Shown here one piece after another: positions 23,761-33,347 of a stretch of 44,121 bases of DNA. The notes beneath the pieces were generated by a model, which had not been told where the DNA came from, made no database searches, and saw only the letters and a program-made list of their open reading frames with translations. The position numbers were made by a program, and so were the translations under genes. Positions within the stretch are counted from its first letter, which is position 1. Every line of letters starts with the position of its first letter. The stretch lies in contig NZ_CALKTT010000101.1 in assembly GCF_937997535.1 (NCBI RefSeq), positions 1 through 44,121 of the forward strand, read 5' to 3'. This stretch comes from an uncultured Campylobacter sp. Its GTDB lineage: Bacteria; Campylobacterota; Campylobacteria; Campylobacterales; Campylobacteraceae.

Positions 23761-25877
23761 TTAGCGTTTACCTTAAACCAAAACCTCCTGCCCTCCTCGG
23801 GGTACCAATAGTAATTGCCGTCGTCTGCGAGACCCTCGTCGTATCGGACGTTATCAAAGATATTATAAGCGGTTAAATTTAGGCTCAGATTATCGTTTAA
23901 ATCGTATTGTGCGCCCAAATCCGTAGTAAAAAGCTTTTTGTCGTTTTTGCTAACCCTATTGCCCGGACCGAATTGCACGCTTGTAAGCTCGCTTTCGTAA
24001 TTAAGACCGATAAAGGTAGAAAGCGGAGCGATAGGCCTATAGCTAAGCGTCGCATGTGCGGCATGCTTCGGAGTAGCGGTCAGGGATTTGCCATCCAGCC
24101 TACTAAGATTGGTTTGGCTAAATTTAACGGCGCCGTTTGGCGTATAGATCGTAGGATCCCCGGTTTCGATCTCGGAGTGGCTATAGGTGTAGTTTGCCTT
24201 GAAATTTAGCTTTTTAGTAATATCGTAATCGCCATTCAGCTCAACGCCGTAAACCTCGGCTCCTTCTATATTAAAATACGTTCCCCAACCCGGGCAATTA
24301 ACGCTCGGCGCGCCGGCGCAGCCTCCGTAAGCGGGAATCCTATTAATATTGCTGCCATCGGTATCTAAAATTTTATCTTTGAAGTCGTTTTTAAATAGCG
24401 TGATATTGCCGCGCAGATCGTCTGCATTGTCGTAATAAAGCCCGATCTCGTAGGTCGTGCTTTTCTCGGGCTTTAAATCCTTGTTACCGAAATCTATAAT
24501 CCTCCAGCCGCCCTGAATCGTGCCTACTTCAGGCGAAATTTGATTGACGTCGGGAGTTTTATAACCGGTTGCGACGCCGCCTTTGATCGTCCAGGTATCG
24601 CCTATATTAAACGTCGCGTAGGCTCTGGGTGAAAAGTGGTTGCCGAAGTATTCGTTGTGCGTGAGCCTGCCGCCGAGCGTTAAAAATAGCGTATTTTCCA
24701 AAATTTCAATCTCGTCCTCTAAAAATCCCGCATGCTCGTTCATAGAAAATCGCTGCGGAGAGCGTAAATTTTGCCTGCTCGCGTTTGAAACGATAAAAGT
24801 CGTTCGCACATCCTGTTTGCTAAAATCATAGCCGAAGGTAAGCGTATTTATACCGAGATAAGTCGTAAATTTGGAATTAAAATTTCTATTTTTTACGATT
24901 GCGGGAGAAAGGCTATCAAAAATGCTCGTACGGCGAGTCTTATCCCAAAAATAACTTATATCAGCACTTAAGCTCTCAAACTCACCCAAATATCCTACGC
25001 CGTGATTTTCTCTTTTATATTTATAGTGATTTAATCCACGCGCGTTGGGATAAACGGCGGTTTTACCAAGAGTCCTTGAATAATCGTGATTTTGCCTTCC
25101 GGTTTGAAAGTAAAATTTATTATTTTCATCCGGCATTAGCCAAAGTTTTGCGTTAGAATCTGATTTATCACTCTTCTGATAGCCTCCCTTATAGCCATCC
25201 TCGTCGCGCAGCTTTTTATATCCCCACAGCTGAAGTGCCACATACTGCCCAAAGGGAATATTGACGTAAGCTTCGCCCATCTTGCCGTCTCCGATACCCT
25301 CGTGATCTTGGATAGTTGTAGATATAGCAGCACTTCCGCTAAATTTAGAAAAATTCTTTTTCGTAATGATATTTATCACACCGCCTACCGCATCGCTTCC
25401 GTAAAGCGAGCTCATAGGTCCTCTAATAACCTCGATACGCTCTATCGCTCCTGCGGGCGGGATAAAATTTGAGTTCATATCGCCCGCTCCGCCTTTTGGG
25501 TTCGCCGCCGCGGAACTTACGCGTTTGCCGTCGATAAGCACAAGGGTTTGAGAGCTTTCCATTCCTCTGATGGATATCCCGCTTGCCGGGCCGTCGTCGC
25601 CTGCGATAACGCTGACGCCCGGCATTTTATTCGCGATATCGTGCAGCGAAGTGAAGCTGCCGCTTGATATCTCTTTATTATCCAAGGTGGAGATGGAGGC
25701 CGGCGCCTGCCTGATATCTTGGCGAAAGCCGCTCGCGCTTACTACGATCTCGCCAAGATTCGTGCTATTTGCGTCACTGCTTAGGTGTGAGCCTTCGACG
25801 CCGCATAAAATCGAAACGCTCGCGCATATAGATAATGCGATAAATTTCGCCTTTTTAAAATACATATCTTTTTGCAT
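23754..25877 (-). CDS. TonB-dependent outer-membrane receptor, probably for a catechol siderophore
   Basis: 707 residues; ATG 25877 preceded by GAGGAA. Signal peptide (about 1-26), TonB box 'GEIVVSA' (about 42-48), plug domain (about 55-165, with 'SLYGSDAVGGVINIITKK') and a beta-barrel ending in aromatic Trp ('KVNAKW'). Plug and barrel resemble FepA/IroN/CfrA-type enterobactin receptors, and the co-translated esterase supports that substrate; this is inference. A Fur-box-like palindrome lies in the promoter region. Confidence 0.88.
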   Translation of the reverse strand: MQKDMYFKKAKFIALSICASVSILCGVEGSHLSSDANSTNLGEIVVSASGFRQDIRQAPASISTLDNKEISSGSFTSLHDIANKMPGVSVIAGDDGPASGISIRGMESSQTLVLIDGKRVSSAAANPKGGAGDMNSNFIPPAGAIERIEVIRGPMSSLYGSDAVGGVINIITKKNFSKFSGSAAISTTIQDHEGIGDGKMGEAYVNIPFGQYVALQLWGYKKLRDEDGYKGGYQKSDKSDSNAKLWLMPDENNKFYFQTGRQNHDYSRTLGKTAVYPNARGLNHYKYKRENHGVGYLGEFESLSADISYFWDKTRRTSIFDSLSPAIVKNRNFNSKFTTYLGINTLTFGYDFSKQDVRTTFIVSNASRQNLRSPQRFSMNEHAGFLEDEIEILENTLFLTLGGRLTHNEYFGNHFSPRAYATFNIGDTWTIKGGVATGYKTPDVNQISPEVGTIQGGWRIIDFGNKDLKPEKSTTYEIGLYYDNADDLRGNITLFKNDFKDKILDTDGSNINRIPAYGGCAGAPSVNCPGWGTYFNIEGAEVYGVELNGDYDITKKLNFKANYTYSHSEIETGDPTIYTPNGAVKFSQTNLSRLDGKSLTATPKHAAHATLSYRPIAPLSTFIGLNYESELTSVQFGPGNRVSKNDKKLFTTDLGAQYDLNDNLSLNLTAYNIFDNVRYDEGLADDGNYYWYPEEGRRFWFKVNAKW

Positions 25878-25931
25878 TTTTGTTCCTCTATTTTGAAATT
25901 TAATCGTGGATTATAACTCAAAGCGGATAAA

Positions 25932-25950
25932 TTTAATATTAATTATTAAA
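25932..25950 (-). promoter_or_regulatory. Fur-box-like operator for the receptor-esterase operon
   Basis: 19-bp interrupted palindrome TTTAATA-TTAAT-TATTAAA, about 55-75 bp before the receptor start. Campylobacter Fur boxes are A/T-rich inverted repeats of similar size, and siderophore receptors are normally Fur-repressed. The match to consensus is loose. Confidence 0.4.
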
Positions 25951-26464
25951 GTATTTTTATAGAATTAAATTTAACTAATAATTCCCCATTTCATCGATAT
26001 TTTTATAAAAATTATTTTAAATAAAGTACAACATATAATCAAGGAGTCACTCTAAATAAGTAAAATTTTGTGACGCTAATCCTTAATCATCAAGTTATTT
26101 TGGAGAAATTTTGCACAGTTTTTGATTTTATCTGCTTTAAGAATCATTCTCGCTTTTGTGGACGTGTATATTTAACCCATCGAAGGCATTTCAAGCGGCA
26201 AGACAAAAACGGATTTTGCTCTATTGATTTCGCGTATCCTGTGGCTTGCGATAATCATATAGACAAGCATGGATTTAGTACACGATAGTTTTAACACGGT
26301 ACCTTCGTATGAATAAATTCATCTACTAAGCAGCATAATTACTTCGGCGCAATTTAAAATTTTTAGTAGTTTAGATAGACGGATTTAAATTTAGAACAAA
26401 GAGTCAATTCAAATTTAAAATCCTGGTGCAAGAATAAAAAGCAAGAAGATAAATTTAATAAGAC

Positions 26465-26492
26465 CCCGCAAATTTATCTAAAATTTAGCGGG
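26465..26492 (-). terminator. Terminator of the TAXI-TRAP operon
   Basis: CCCGC-AAATTT / AAATTT-A-GCGGG hairpin (one bulged A) 14 bp after the permease stop. In the minus direction it is followed by a T-rich run. Confidence 0.55.
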
Positions 26493-26505
26493 ATCAAATT
26501 TGATT

Positions 26506-28590
26506 TTACGCCGCAGGCGCGCTATTTTCGGCGTGCATACCATCTGAGTCTTTAGGTCTTAAAACCCACTGCTTTGCAAATATCAGCGCGTAGATCGCAG
26601 CGCCGATGCCGTAGCTTGCGTATTCGCTCGGGATAAACTCAATAAATTTCGCGCAGATATTAGGCACCAGCATTAGCGGCGTTACGAGCAGCAATAGCAG
26701 GCGCTCTATCGGGTTACATTTTGTTACGAACCAGCCCTGCAGCGAGGAGCTGAAGGCAAACATACCCACGATCGCCGTGGCAAAAATCAGCACGATTTGC
26801 AGTGGATCGCTGATCCAAACGATGCTTTTTGAATCCATCGGATCGCCGATGCTTTGGATCAAAAGCAGCTTATTATTGAAGAAAAACGCAAACGGAAGCA
26901 CCGCCGTGCGCAGATCATACACAAAGCCCTGAAGTCCCACAGTTACGGGATTTGCCTTTGCGATGCCCGCCGCAGCGTATGCGGCGATGCCCACCGGAGG
27001 GGTATCATCGGCTAAAATTCCGAAATAAAATACGAAAAGATGCACTGCGATCGCAGGGATCAAAAAGCCGTTTTTGCCCGCTAGTATCAAAATCACTGGC
27101 GCAATCAGGCTTGAAACGACGATATAATTCGCCGTCGTAGGAAGTCCCATGCCTAAAATCAGGCTCATTATCGCAGTCATCAGAAGTATCAGAACTATGC
27201 TATTTCCCGCGACCGCCTCCACGAGCTCTGAAAGAACCTGTCCCAGCCCGGTAAGCGAGATCGAGCCGATGATGATGCCCGCTAGCGCGGTAGCTACGGC
27301 GACCGTGACCATATTTTTAGCAGCACCCACCATAGCCCAAAAGATATCGACAAAGCCGACGATAAAATCGGACTTGCCAACCTTTTCGCCAAATATCGTT
27401 TTTTTAGCGGGCTCTTGTACGATCATTATTAAAAATAGCACGCAGATCGAGTTAAACGCCGCAGAGATCGCGCTTTTTTTCAGAATCAATAGAGTAAAAA
27501 GAAGCACCAAAATCGGTATTATGTAATGAATGCCGCTAAATATAATTTTTAGCTTTGAAACCTTGGCGTAATCGCGGCTGCCGCGAAGCCCTAGCTTGCA
27601 GCTTTCAAGATGCACGATGAAAAATAACCCCGCGTAGCAGACGAAAGCGGGGATCACCGCCGCGATCATTACGTTGGTGTAGCTCATACCTAAAAATTCC
27701 GCGATGATAAATGCCGCAGCGCCCATGATAGGCGGCATAAGCTGCCCGTTTACGCCTGCGGCGACCTCGATAGCGCCCGCTTTAGTGGCGGTAAGCCCCG
27801 CTTTTTTCATTAGCGGGATCGTAAAGGTGCCCACCGTCACGACATTTGCGGTCGAGCTGCCGCTTACCATGCCGGTTAGTCCGCTGGCGATTACGCTAGC
27901 CTTAGCAGGCCCTCCGCGGAAGCGACCTAAAATCGCAAACGCTACGTTTATAAAATACTGCCCCGCTCCGGCTCGCTCCAAAAGCGCGCCGAATAGCACG
28001 AACAGATAGATGAAGCTGGTGCTGACCCCCACTGGTACGCCAAATACGCCCTCTGTAGTTAAAAACATATGCCCTGCAAGCAGTTCAAAGCTTGCGCCGC
28101 GGTGCGCAATGATATCGGGCATATAAGGACCGAAGTAGCAATACAGAAGAAAGGTAAAAGCGATAATGCCAAGCGCTGGTCCCATCATACGGCGACCTGC
28201 TTCAAAGAGTATGAAAATTCCGATAAAGGCCGCTACGATATCTCTGGTTAGATAATTTCCCGGGCGCTGCGCTAGCCCGTTAAATTCTATCGCAGGATAC
28301 AAGATTGCGGCGACTCCGACGATTAATAAAATATAATCGTAAAACGGGATATAAAAATGCGCCTTAGAGCGCGGGCGAAATGGAAAAAGCGAAAAAATTA
28401 TAAAAACAGCGAACGCCAAGTGGATCGAGCGCGCGATATTCGTATTTAGCGTAAAATACGCGATATAAAGCTGAAAGACCGACCACGCGAAGCAGACCAG
28501 CGTCACGAGCCAGAAGAGCTTTTTAGAGGTAAATTCTCTACTTTTTACCTCTAAAACCTGCTCGTCGTTTTGTGTAGATTTCTCCATCAA
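26506..28590 (-). CDS. TRAP transporter fused permease (4TM/12TM, TAXI type)
   Basis: 694 residues with many membrane helices. It is the fused small (DctQ-like) and large (DctM-like) permease usual in TAXI-type TRAP systems. Typical stretches: 'GLTGMVSGSSTANVVTVGTFTIPLMKK', 'GQLMPPIMGAAAFI', 'GMGLPTTANYIV' and 'LADDTPPVGIAAYAAAGIAK'. It moves a small organic acid or amino acid into the cell using an ion gradient; glutamate or other dicarboxylates are possible, but the substrate cannot be read from sequence. It lies 5 bp after its binding protein. Confidence 0.93.
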   Translation of the reverse strand: MMEKSTQNDEQVLEVKSREFTSKKLFWLVTLVCFAWSVFQLYIAYFTLNTNIARSIHLAFAVFIIFSLFPFRPRSKAHFYIPFYDYILLIVGVAAILYPAIEFNGLAQRPGNYLTRDIVAAFIGIFILFEAGRRMMGPALGIIAFTFLLYCYFGPYMPDIIAHRGASFELLAGHMFLTTEGVFGVPVGVSTSFIYLFVLFGALLERAGAGQYFINVAFAILGRFRGGPAKASVIASGLTGMVSGSSTANVVTVGTFTIPLMKKAGLTATKAGAIEVAAGVNGQLMPPIMGAAAFIIAEFLGMSYTNVMIAAVIPAFVCYAGLFFIVHLESCKLGLRGSRDYAKVSKLKIIFSGIHYIIPILVLLFTLLILKKSAISAAFNSICVLFLIMIVQEPAKKTIFGEKVGKSDFIVGFVDIFWAMVGAAKNMVTVAVATALAGIIIGSISLTGLGQVLSELVEAVAGNSIVLILLMTAIMSLILGMGLPTTANYIVVSSLIAPVILILAGKNGFLIPAIAVHLFVFYFGILADDTPPVGIAAYAAAGIAKANPVTVGLQGFVYDLRTAVLPFAFFFNNKLLLIQSIGDPMDSKSIVWISDPLQIVLIFATAIVGMFAFSSSLQGWFVTKCNPIERLLLLLVTPLMLVPNICAKFIEFIPSEYASYGIGAAIYALIFAKQWVLRPKDSDGMHAENSAPAA

Positions 28591-28595
28591 CTAGC

Positions 28596-29537
28596 CTATT
28601 TCAGCAGTCCGGCTTCTTTATACACCGCCTCTGCCGCAGGATGAAGCGGCGCACTAAGCCCCTCTAAAAGAGATTCTTTGCTTACCAAATTTAGCGCAGG
28701 ATGTAGCTTTTTATACTCGTCAAAATTATCAAGTATAGCTTTAACTACCGCCCTAACCGCTTCGTCGCTTTGGCTAGCGTCAGTTACGAGTACAGCCTTT
28801 ACGCCGATAGTCTGCGTATCGTGATCTACCCCGTCATACATTTTTGCAGGTATCACGCCTTTGGCAAAATATGGATATTTTTCTAGAATTTTTTTAATAT
28901 GCTCATCGTCGATGCTAACTAAGTCGATAGGAAGCGAAGTCGCCGCATCAGTGATATTTGCGGTCGGATGTCCTACGACGTAGAAGTATCCGTCGATCTT
29001 CTTATCTTTTAGCGCCATAGGGCATTCTTGCGCGGTTAAGACACCGTGCTGGGCGAGCTTTTTAAGATCGAAGTCGTAGTTTTCAAAAACTATCGTGCTG
29101 GTTAACTCGTTGCCGCTGCCTGGGTTTCCGATATTGATCTTTTTGCCCGCAGCGTCGCCGTAGGCTTTGATACCGCTCTCCTTAGAGACGACGAAAGCCA
29201 AAAGCTCCGGATAAATCGAAATTACGGAGCGTAAATTTTTATCCGCCGCGCCTTGAAATTTGCCCGTACCGTTGTATTTATCATAGACGACATCGCTTTG
29301 AACGAAGCCGAAATTTAGCTCTTTTTTAAGCACGTTATTGACGTTATATGTCGAGCCGCCCGTCGATTGCACAGAGCATTTCATATTTTTATCCATATTT
29401 ACCAAGCGGCAAATCGCGCCGCCTACCGGATAATAGGTGCCGGTCATACCGCCGGTGCCGATATTGATGAACTCCTTAGCGCCTGAAACGCTAGCTAGTA
29501 AGGCCAAACCGGCCAAAGCAACAGAAAATTTTTTCAT
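28596..29537 (-). CDS. TAXI-family TRAP solute-binding protein
   Basis: 313 residues. Signal peptide (MKKFSVALAGLALLASVSGA), then the TAXI signature 'INIGTGGMTGTYYPVGGAIC', 'VQSTGGSTYNVNNV', 'FGFVQSDV' and 'INIGNPGSGNE'. It captures the substrate in the periplasm for the fused permease encoded just downstream. Good ribosome site (AAAGGAGC). Substrate unknown. Confidence 0.94.
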   Translation of the reverse strand: MKKFSVALAGLALLASVSGAKEFINIGTGGMTGTYYPVGGAICRLVNMDKNMKCSVQSTGGSTYNVNNVLKKELNFGFVQSDVVYDKYNGTGKFQGAADKNLRSVISIYPELLAFVVSKESGIKAYGDAAGKKINIGNPGSGNELTSTIVFENYDFDLKKLAQHGVLTAQECPMALKDKKIDGYFYVVGHPTANITDAATSLPIDLVSIDDEHIKKILEKYPYFAKGVIPAKMYDGVDHDTQTIGVKAVLVTDASQSDEAVRAVVKAILDNFDEYKKLHPALNLVSKESLLEGLSAPLHPAAEAVYKEAGLLK

Positions 29538-29770
29538 CTTTGCTCCTTTTTGAGTTAAAAGTTTGAAAGTATTGCTAAATTTCTATAAAATTCTAATAAA
29601 AACAGATCGAATTTCGCGCAAATTTACTATTTTACACATCGTGGTGCAGGTGATTTAATATCAAAGTAGGGTGGCGATCTACTCTCATATGCAGAATTTT
29701 ACCGCGATAAAATTCTAAGCTTGAAATCCAAACGCTCGTGGATAAAATTTAACGCTATAAATTTCAAGTC

Positions 29771-31093
29771 TTAATAACTCACGCCGCTAAGATACAACCC
29801 GTTCGGCGGAAAGGGGATTCTGCTAAGAGCTCGAGAGAAGCTGATCTTGCGCCCACTCTGCACGGATTTTAGCGCGTTTGCGACCATCAGCCGCACCTGC
29901 GCTCGCAAAAATCCGTTGGCTTTAAAATTTATCAAAGTCAAATTTCTAAAAGAGTAGGCGCGCGCGACGTAGAGCTCGCGCACAGGGCTTTTTATGTCGC
30001 TGCCGCTTTTCATAAACTCGCTAAAATCGTGCTCGCCGACGAAATTTGCAAGCGCAGCATTGAGCGCGGCAAGATCCACGCGCGGATAAAACACGCAAAA
30101 ATCGCTAAGAAAGGGGCTTGGACGTCCGTGGTTTAAAACGTAGCGATAGCAGCGCGCTACGGCATCGTAACGCGGATGAAAATCGCGCGGTACCTGGCTG
30201 ATGTGTTGCACAAAAATATAGGGCGCGCAGTGGCGGTTTATGAGCTCTTTTAGGCGCGACAGCTCCCAGTGCACGGCGCATTCGACGCAGCTTACCTGCC
30301 GCAGCGCGTGCACTCCTTTATCGGTGCGCGAGCTGCTGATGAGCGGCGCAAAGATCCCCACGCGCCCCAAAGCCGCGCGTAGCACGTCCTCGACGCCGCG
30401 CCCGTGAGGCTGAGACTGCGAGCCGCTAAATTTCGAGCCGTCGTAGGAATAGACGAGCTTGAGCTTCATGCGCTCGGAGTTCGCGCTCGCGGCATATGCG
30501 CACGCATCTGTGGGGGTATTTGGCGTGGCGCTTATTTTGCCTATGTGTGTAAGCTCGCTCGCTACAAAGTCGCTTGCGGGCGAGCTTTCAAGAATATTTT
30601 TTAGTTCGGACGCGCTTGCGAGGGTGTTTGCGGAAATGCCCGCTTTGTAGGCGGCATCTGCTTTGCGGGCGTCTGCGGGATGAATTGTGTAAATTTTTTC
30701 TATGCCTGCCGCGCAAATATCGGAAGCGGCGGAATCGGCGGAATTTTTGCGGGCGGAATTTAAATTTGCCGCGCGCGCGACCTCTTTGGCACAAACGGCG
30801 TCCGAATTCCGCCTGACGCTTTCGTGATTCAAACCGCAATCGGGCGCAGCATGGGTAGCCATATCGCTCGCCGAGCTCGCGATGGCGGAATTTTTAAAAT
30901 TTGAAAACCCGTCGTTTAATATCAAAACCTGCTCGCCGTTTTGCGCTTCATGCTTTAAATTTACGCCACGCAAAATTTTAGACGCGCTAGGCTCGCTCGC
31001 CGAAATTTTATCCGCTAAATTTCGAGCGGACGAGCTTTCGTTTAAAATTTCGCCGTCGCAAAGCTCGGAGTCTTTTTCAGTATCTCGGGGCAA
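29771..31093 (-). CDS. truA: tRNA pseudouridine synthase A with ~208-residue N-terminal extension
   Basis: The long frame (440 residues) starts at TTG 31093 with AGGA six bases upstream and overlaps the last 17 bp of lptG. Residues 209-440 form complete TruA: 'VYSYDGSKFSGSQSQP', catalytic Asp in 'SSRTDKGVHAL' (Asp258), and 'FKANGFLRAQVRLMV'. TruA normally has only this part (232 residues, starting at ATG 30469, which has no good ribosome site). The first 208 residues are Ala/Ser/Asn-rich and without known domain. The enzyme makes pseudouridine at positions 38-40 of the anticodon arm. Long product or ATG 30469 form: undecided. Confidence 0.85.
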   Translation of the reverse strand: MPRDTEKDSELCDGEILNESSSARNLADKISASEPSASKILRGVNLKHEAQNGEQVLILNDGFSNFKNSAIASSASDMATHAAPDCGLNHESVRRNSDAVCAKEVARAANLNSARKNSADSAASDICAAGIEKIYTIHPADARKADAAYKAGISANTLASASELKNILESSPASDFVASELTHIGKISATPNTPTDACAYAASANSERMKLKLVYSYDGSKFSGSQSQPHGRGVEDVLRAALGRVGIFAPLISSSRTDKGVHALRQVSCVECAVHWELSRLKELINRHCAPYIFVQHISQVPRDFHPRYDAVARCYRYVLNHGRPSPFLSDFCVFYPRVDLAALNAALANFVGEHDFSEFMKSGSDIKSPVRELYVARAYSFRNLTLINFKANGFLRAQVRLMVANALKSVQSGRKISFSRALSRIPFPPNGLYLSGVSY

Positions 31094-32108
31094 TTTTGAT
31101 CCTGTAGTATAGCAGCGAGCCGATAAGCGTAACGCCGAATGTCACCGGAAGCGCGATGCTTGGGTATTTGGAGAGCAGCATGATCATCGCGAAGTAGCTA
31201 AAAAGCACGCCGAAGATCCCCGCGTAAACGAAGCCCTTTTCGTAGCGATAGGTCACGATGCCGAGGCTTAGCGCAAACAGGAAGCTTGCCAGCGGAAAGA
31301 GCGAGACTAGGGTGTAGATGCTAAATTCCTTCCTACGCTTCTCGCTGCCGCTCATATCGCTCCAGTATCCGATCACGCCGCCTCCGCCGCGGATATTGCG
31401 GTCGCTTTGCGTGCGTAGGGTTAGGCTTTCAAACTCGCTTACGTGCCACTGCTCGCCGCCCATCGTGTAAATTTTGCCGTCGTGCAGCATCGCGGAAAAG
31501 CTTGCGTTTTCGTTTTTAAACTCGCCGCTGCGCGCTACGATCATCCGCTCGTGATCTTGCGAGTTGCCCGGATTATACAGCACCAGATCCTTATACAGCG
31601 TGCTTGTGCCGTTGTTTTCCTGCGAATCGATAAAAACGAGCCAGTCAGAAAATTTCTGCCCGAATTCGTTGGATTTGATATTTAGCGTCGCGCTGATCTT
31701 TTTGTAATCGATGAAATTGTCCTTTAAATTTTCGGCTATCGGCATCATAAAAAGCGATACGAAAAGTAGCGCCAAGGAACACAGCGCGGCGCTTATGCCA
31801 AAAAATAGCGCGATCTTGCGCGTGGCGTAGCCGATCGTAAATATGACGATGGTTTCGTTCTCTTTAGATAGCCTAAAAAGCGAGATACTAAGCGCTACGA
31901 AAAACGCGATCGGCACCGTAAATATGAGGATGCGCGGCAGCATGAAAAGATAGAGCTTGACTAGCTCTGAAAAATTTATCTCGATAAACGACGTAATGCG
32001 CGCGATCTGAAGGAAAAAGACGATCGACATTATGATAAAAAGCGTGCTGAAAAGCGACGCGAAGGAACCGACGAAATTGCTAAATAAATATCGCTGCACC
32101 CTATCCAT
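31077..32108 (-). CDS. lptG: LPS export permease, LptF/LptG family
   Basis: 343 residues with membrane helices near the N-terminus (about 15-40, 50-75, 95-120) and three near the C-terminus, with a periplasmic beta region between: the LptF/G plan. The start reads 'RVQRYLFSNFVGSF'. With LptB and the partner permease it extracts lipopolysaccharide or lipooligosaccharide from the inner membrane. Assigned LptG rather than LptF from its size and place before truA, as in C. jejuni; the choice is uncertain. Overlaps the prepilin peptidase gene by 8 bp. Confidence 0.85.
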   Translation of the reverse strand: MDRVQRYLFSNFVGSFASLFSTLFIIMSIVFFLQIARITSFIEINFSELVKLYLFMLPRILIFTVPIAFFVALSISLFRLSKENETIVIFTIGYATRKIALFFGISAALCSLALLFVSLFMMPIAENLKDNFIDYKKISATLNIKSNEFGQKFSDWLVFIDSQENNGTSTLYKDLVLYNPGNSQDHERMIVARSGEFKNENASFSAMLHDGKIYTMGGEQWHVSEFESLTLRTQSDRNIRGGGGVIGYWSDMSGSEKRRKEFSIYTLVSLFPLASFLFALSLGIVTYRYEKGFVYAGIFGVLFSYFAMIMLLSKYPSIALPVTFGVTLIGSLLYYRIKIAPRY

Positions 32109-32856
32109 AAATGACGTCCAAGAGCCTTAAAATTTGATCTTTGAAGATAAAGGTAAGAAGCAGCCCCATCGATAAAAACGGCACGAACGGCAGCTCGTAG
32201 CCTTTTTTGTTTGCGATGAGATACGCAGGCAGTGTCAAAATCGCGCCGATGTAGATCGAGATGCCGCCCAGCTTCCAGCCCAAAATCGCTCCCATGACGC
32301 CTGCGATAAAAATATCCGCGCTTCCCATCGCTTCGCGCTTTAGCACGAAGGTGACGATGAGGCGCAACACGAAAAATATCGCCGCGTATCCCGCCGCCGC
32401 TCCTACGCCGCTAAGATTAAAATCATACATCAGCGTATAAGCAAGCGAAAGCGCCGTAACTACGTAAAGAAGGCTTTCCGGTACGGCTTTATATTCAAAA
32501 TCGATCGCCGAAAGCGCCATAAGCAAGATAAAGCAAAGCCCGAGCACTGCGGCTTTTGCAAGATCGGGCTCGCCGAAATACGCCGCAAGCGCAAGCGCGC
32601 CGCCTAAAAGCTCGACGATCGGGTAGCGGATCGAAATTTTGGTTTTACAAAAGGCGCATTTGCCGCCCAAAAAGAGCCACGAAAGCAGCGGAATGTTGTG
32701 GTAAAATTTTAAAGCGTGAGAGCATTTGGGGCAGTGCGAAGCGGGGAAATTTACGCTCTGTCCGCGCGGCAAGCGGTAGATCAGGACGTTGCAAAACGAG
32801 CCTACGCAGGTGCCGAATACCGCAAAAATCACGCCGTAAACGATATTTAAATCCAT
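32101..32856 (-). CDS. pilD: Prepilin peptidase (A24 family, leader peptidase/methyltransferase)
   Basis: 251 residues, polytopic. The N-terminal domain has 'GSFCNVLIYRLPRGQS' and the zinc cysteines Cys42, Cys45, Cys67 and Cys70. The aspartyl protease residues are intact: Asp119 in 'AIDFEYKAVP' and Asp181 in 'GSADIF'. It cleaves and N-methylates type IV pilin-like or type II secretion pseudopilins, or competence pilins. No pilin gene lies in the window. Same relative place as the C. jejuni homologue. Confidence 0.9.
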   Translation of the reverse strand: MDLNIVYGVIFAVFGTCVGSFCNVLIYRLPRGQSVNFPASHCPKCSHALKFYHNIPLLSWLFLGGKCAFCKTKISIRYPIVELLGGALALAAYFGEPDLAKAAVLGLCFILLMALSAIDFEYKAVPESLLYVVTALSLAYTLMYDFNLSGVGAAAGYAAIFFVLRLIVTFVLKREAMGSADIFIAGVMGAILGWKLGGISIYIGAILTLPAYLIANKKGYELPFVPFLSMGLLLTFIFKDQILRLLDVIYG

Positions 32857-32921
32857 CTTTTTCCTTTGGAGCTTTAACTTTTTAAAATTTAATCAAACGC
32901 TCTATGGTAGCGAGAAATTTC

Positions 32922-33347
32922 TTAGTTTTCATTGATTTTTTGCTTCTCATAGGGGAAAAATTTTACGAAAATCGCCGCCGCGCCTACGCAAAATAAAATA
33001 GCTATTAGCCCCGCGATTAGCGGTTCGCCCCATGCCCCATATAATCCGCCGAAAATCAAAAATCCAGCCACCAGTATCACGGCGTCTAAAAGATCGAAGT
33101 TCAAAGTATCTACGATCCATAAAAACATAATATATGCGCCTATCCCGCTGCCTGCAGATGCTAAAATTCCCATTTTATCGGGGATGAAGGCAAACGCTAG
33201 CACGAAAAACAGGAGCAGGCAAATGTAGACCGCCAATATAAATTTCTTTGGTTTTTTATACACGCTGCCGCATCTTGGGCATCTTAGAGTTTTCATCGGC
33301 TTTTTGGTAAGTTTTTTGCCGCAACCGCATTGTATGTAGTAGCTCAT
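32922..33347 (-). CDS. Zinc-ribbon membrane protein of unknown function
   Basis: 141 residues; ATG preceded by AAGGAAGG. The first 32 residues hold two Cys pairs (CGC near 8-10 and CPRC at 23-26), like a zinc ribbon, then a basic stretch (KKPKK) and four hydrophobic helices (about 35-55, 62-82, 87-107, 110-130). Not in a family I recognise. It lies between uppS and the prepilin peptidase gene, 65 bp before the latter, and probably belongs to that operon. Confidence 0.75.
   Translation of the reverse strand: MSYYIQCGCGKKLTKKPMKTLRCPRCGSVYKKPKKFILAVYICLLLFFVLAFAFIPDKMGILASAGSGIGAYIMFLWIVDTLNFDLLDAVILVAGFLIFGGLYGAWGEPLIAGLIAILFCVGAAAIFVKFFPYEKQKINEN

Larger units (their letters stand above)
25878..26505. 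other. A/T-rich spacer holding the receptor promoter
   Basis: About 630 bp. The first 170 bp contain the A/T-rich regulatory region of the receptor with the Fur-like palindrome at 25932-25950. The far end holds the TRAP-operon terminator. Between these I see no supported gene; a 72-codon plus-strand frame at 26070-26288 lacks a ribosome site. Confidence 0.55.

Noticed and set aside
26070..26288. 72-codon plus-strand frame in the receptor upstream region
   Set aside because: GTG start without ribosome site, no recognisable composition or domain, and it lies in A/T-rich regulatory DNA.
29694..29715. GAATTTTA/TAAAATTC inverted repeat as truA terminator
   Set aside because: About 55 bp past the truA stop, A/T-only stem and no T-run on the transcribed side; support too weak.
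30404..31112. Several overlapping frames on both strands over the truA extension
   Set aside because: High-GC low-complexity DNA keeps several frames open. Only the frame fused to TruA has a plausible ribosome site, so I kept that one.
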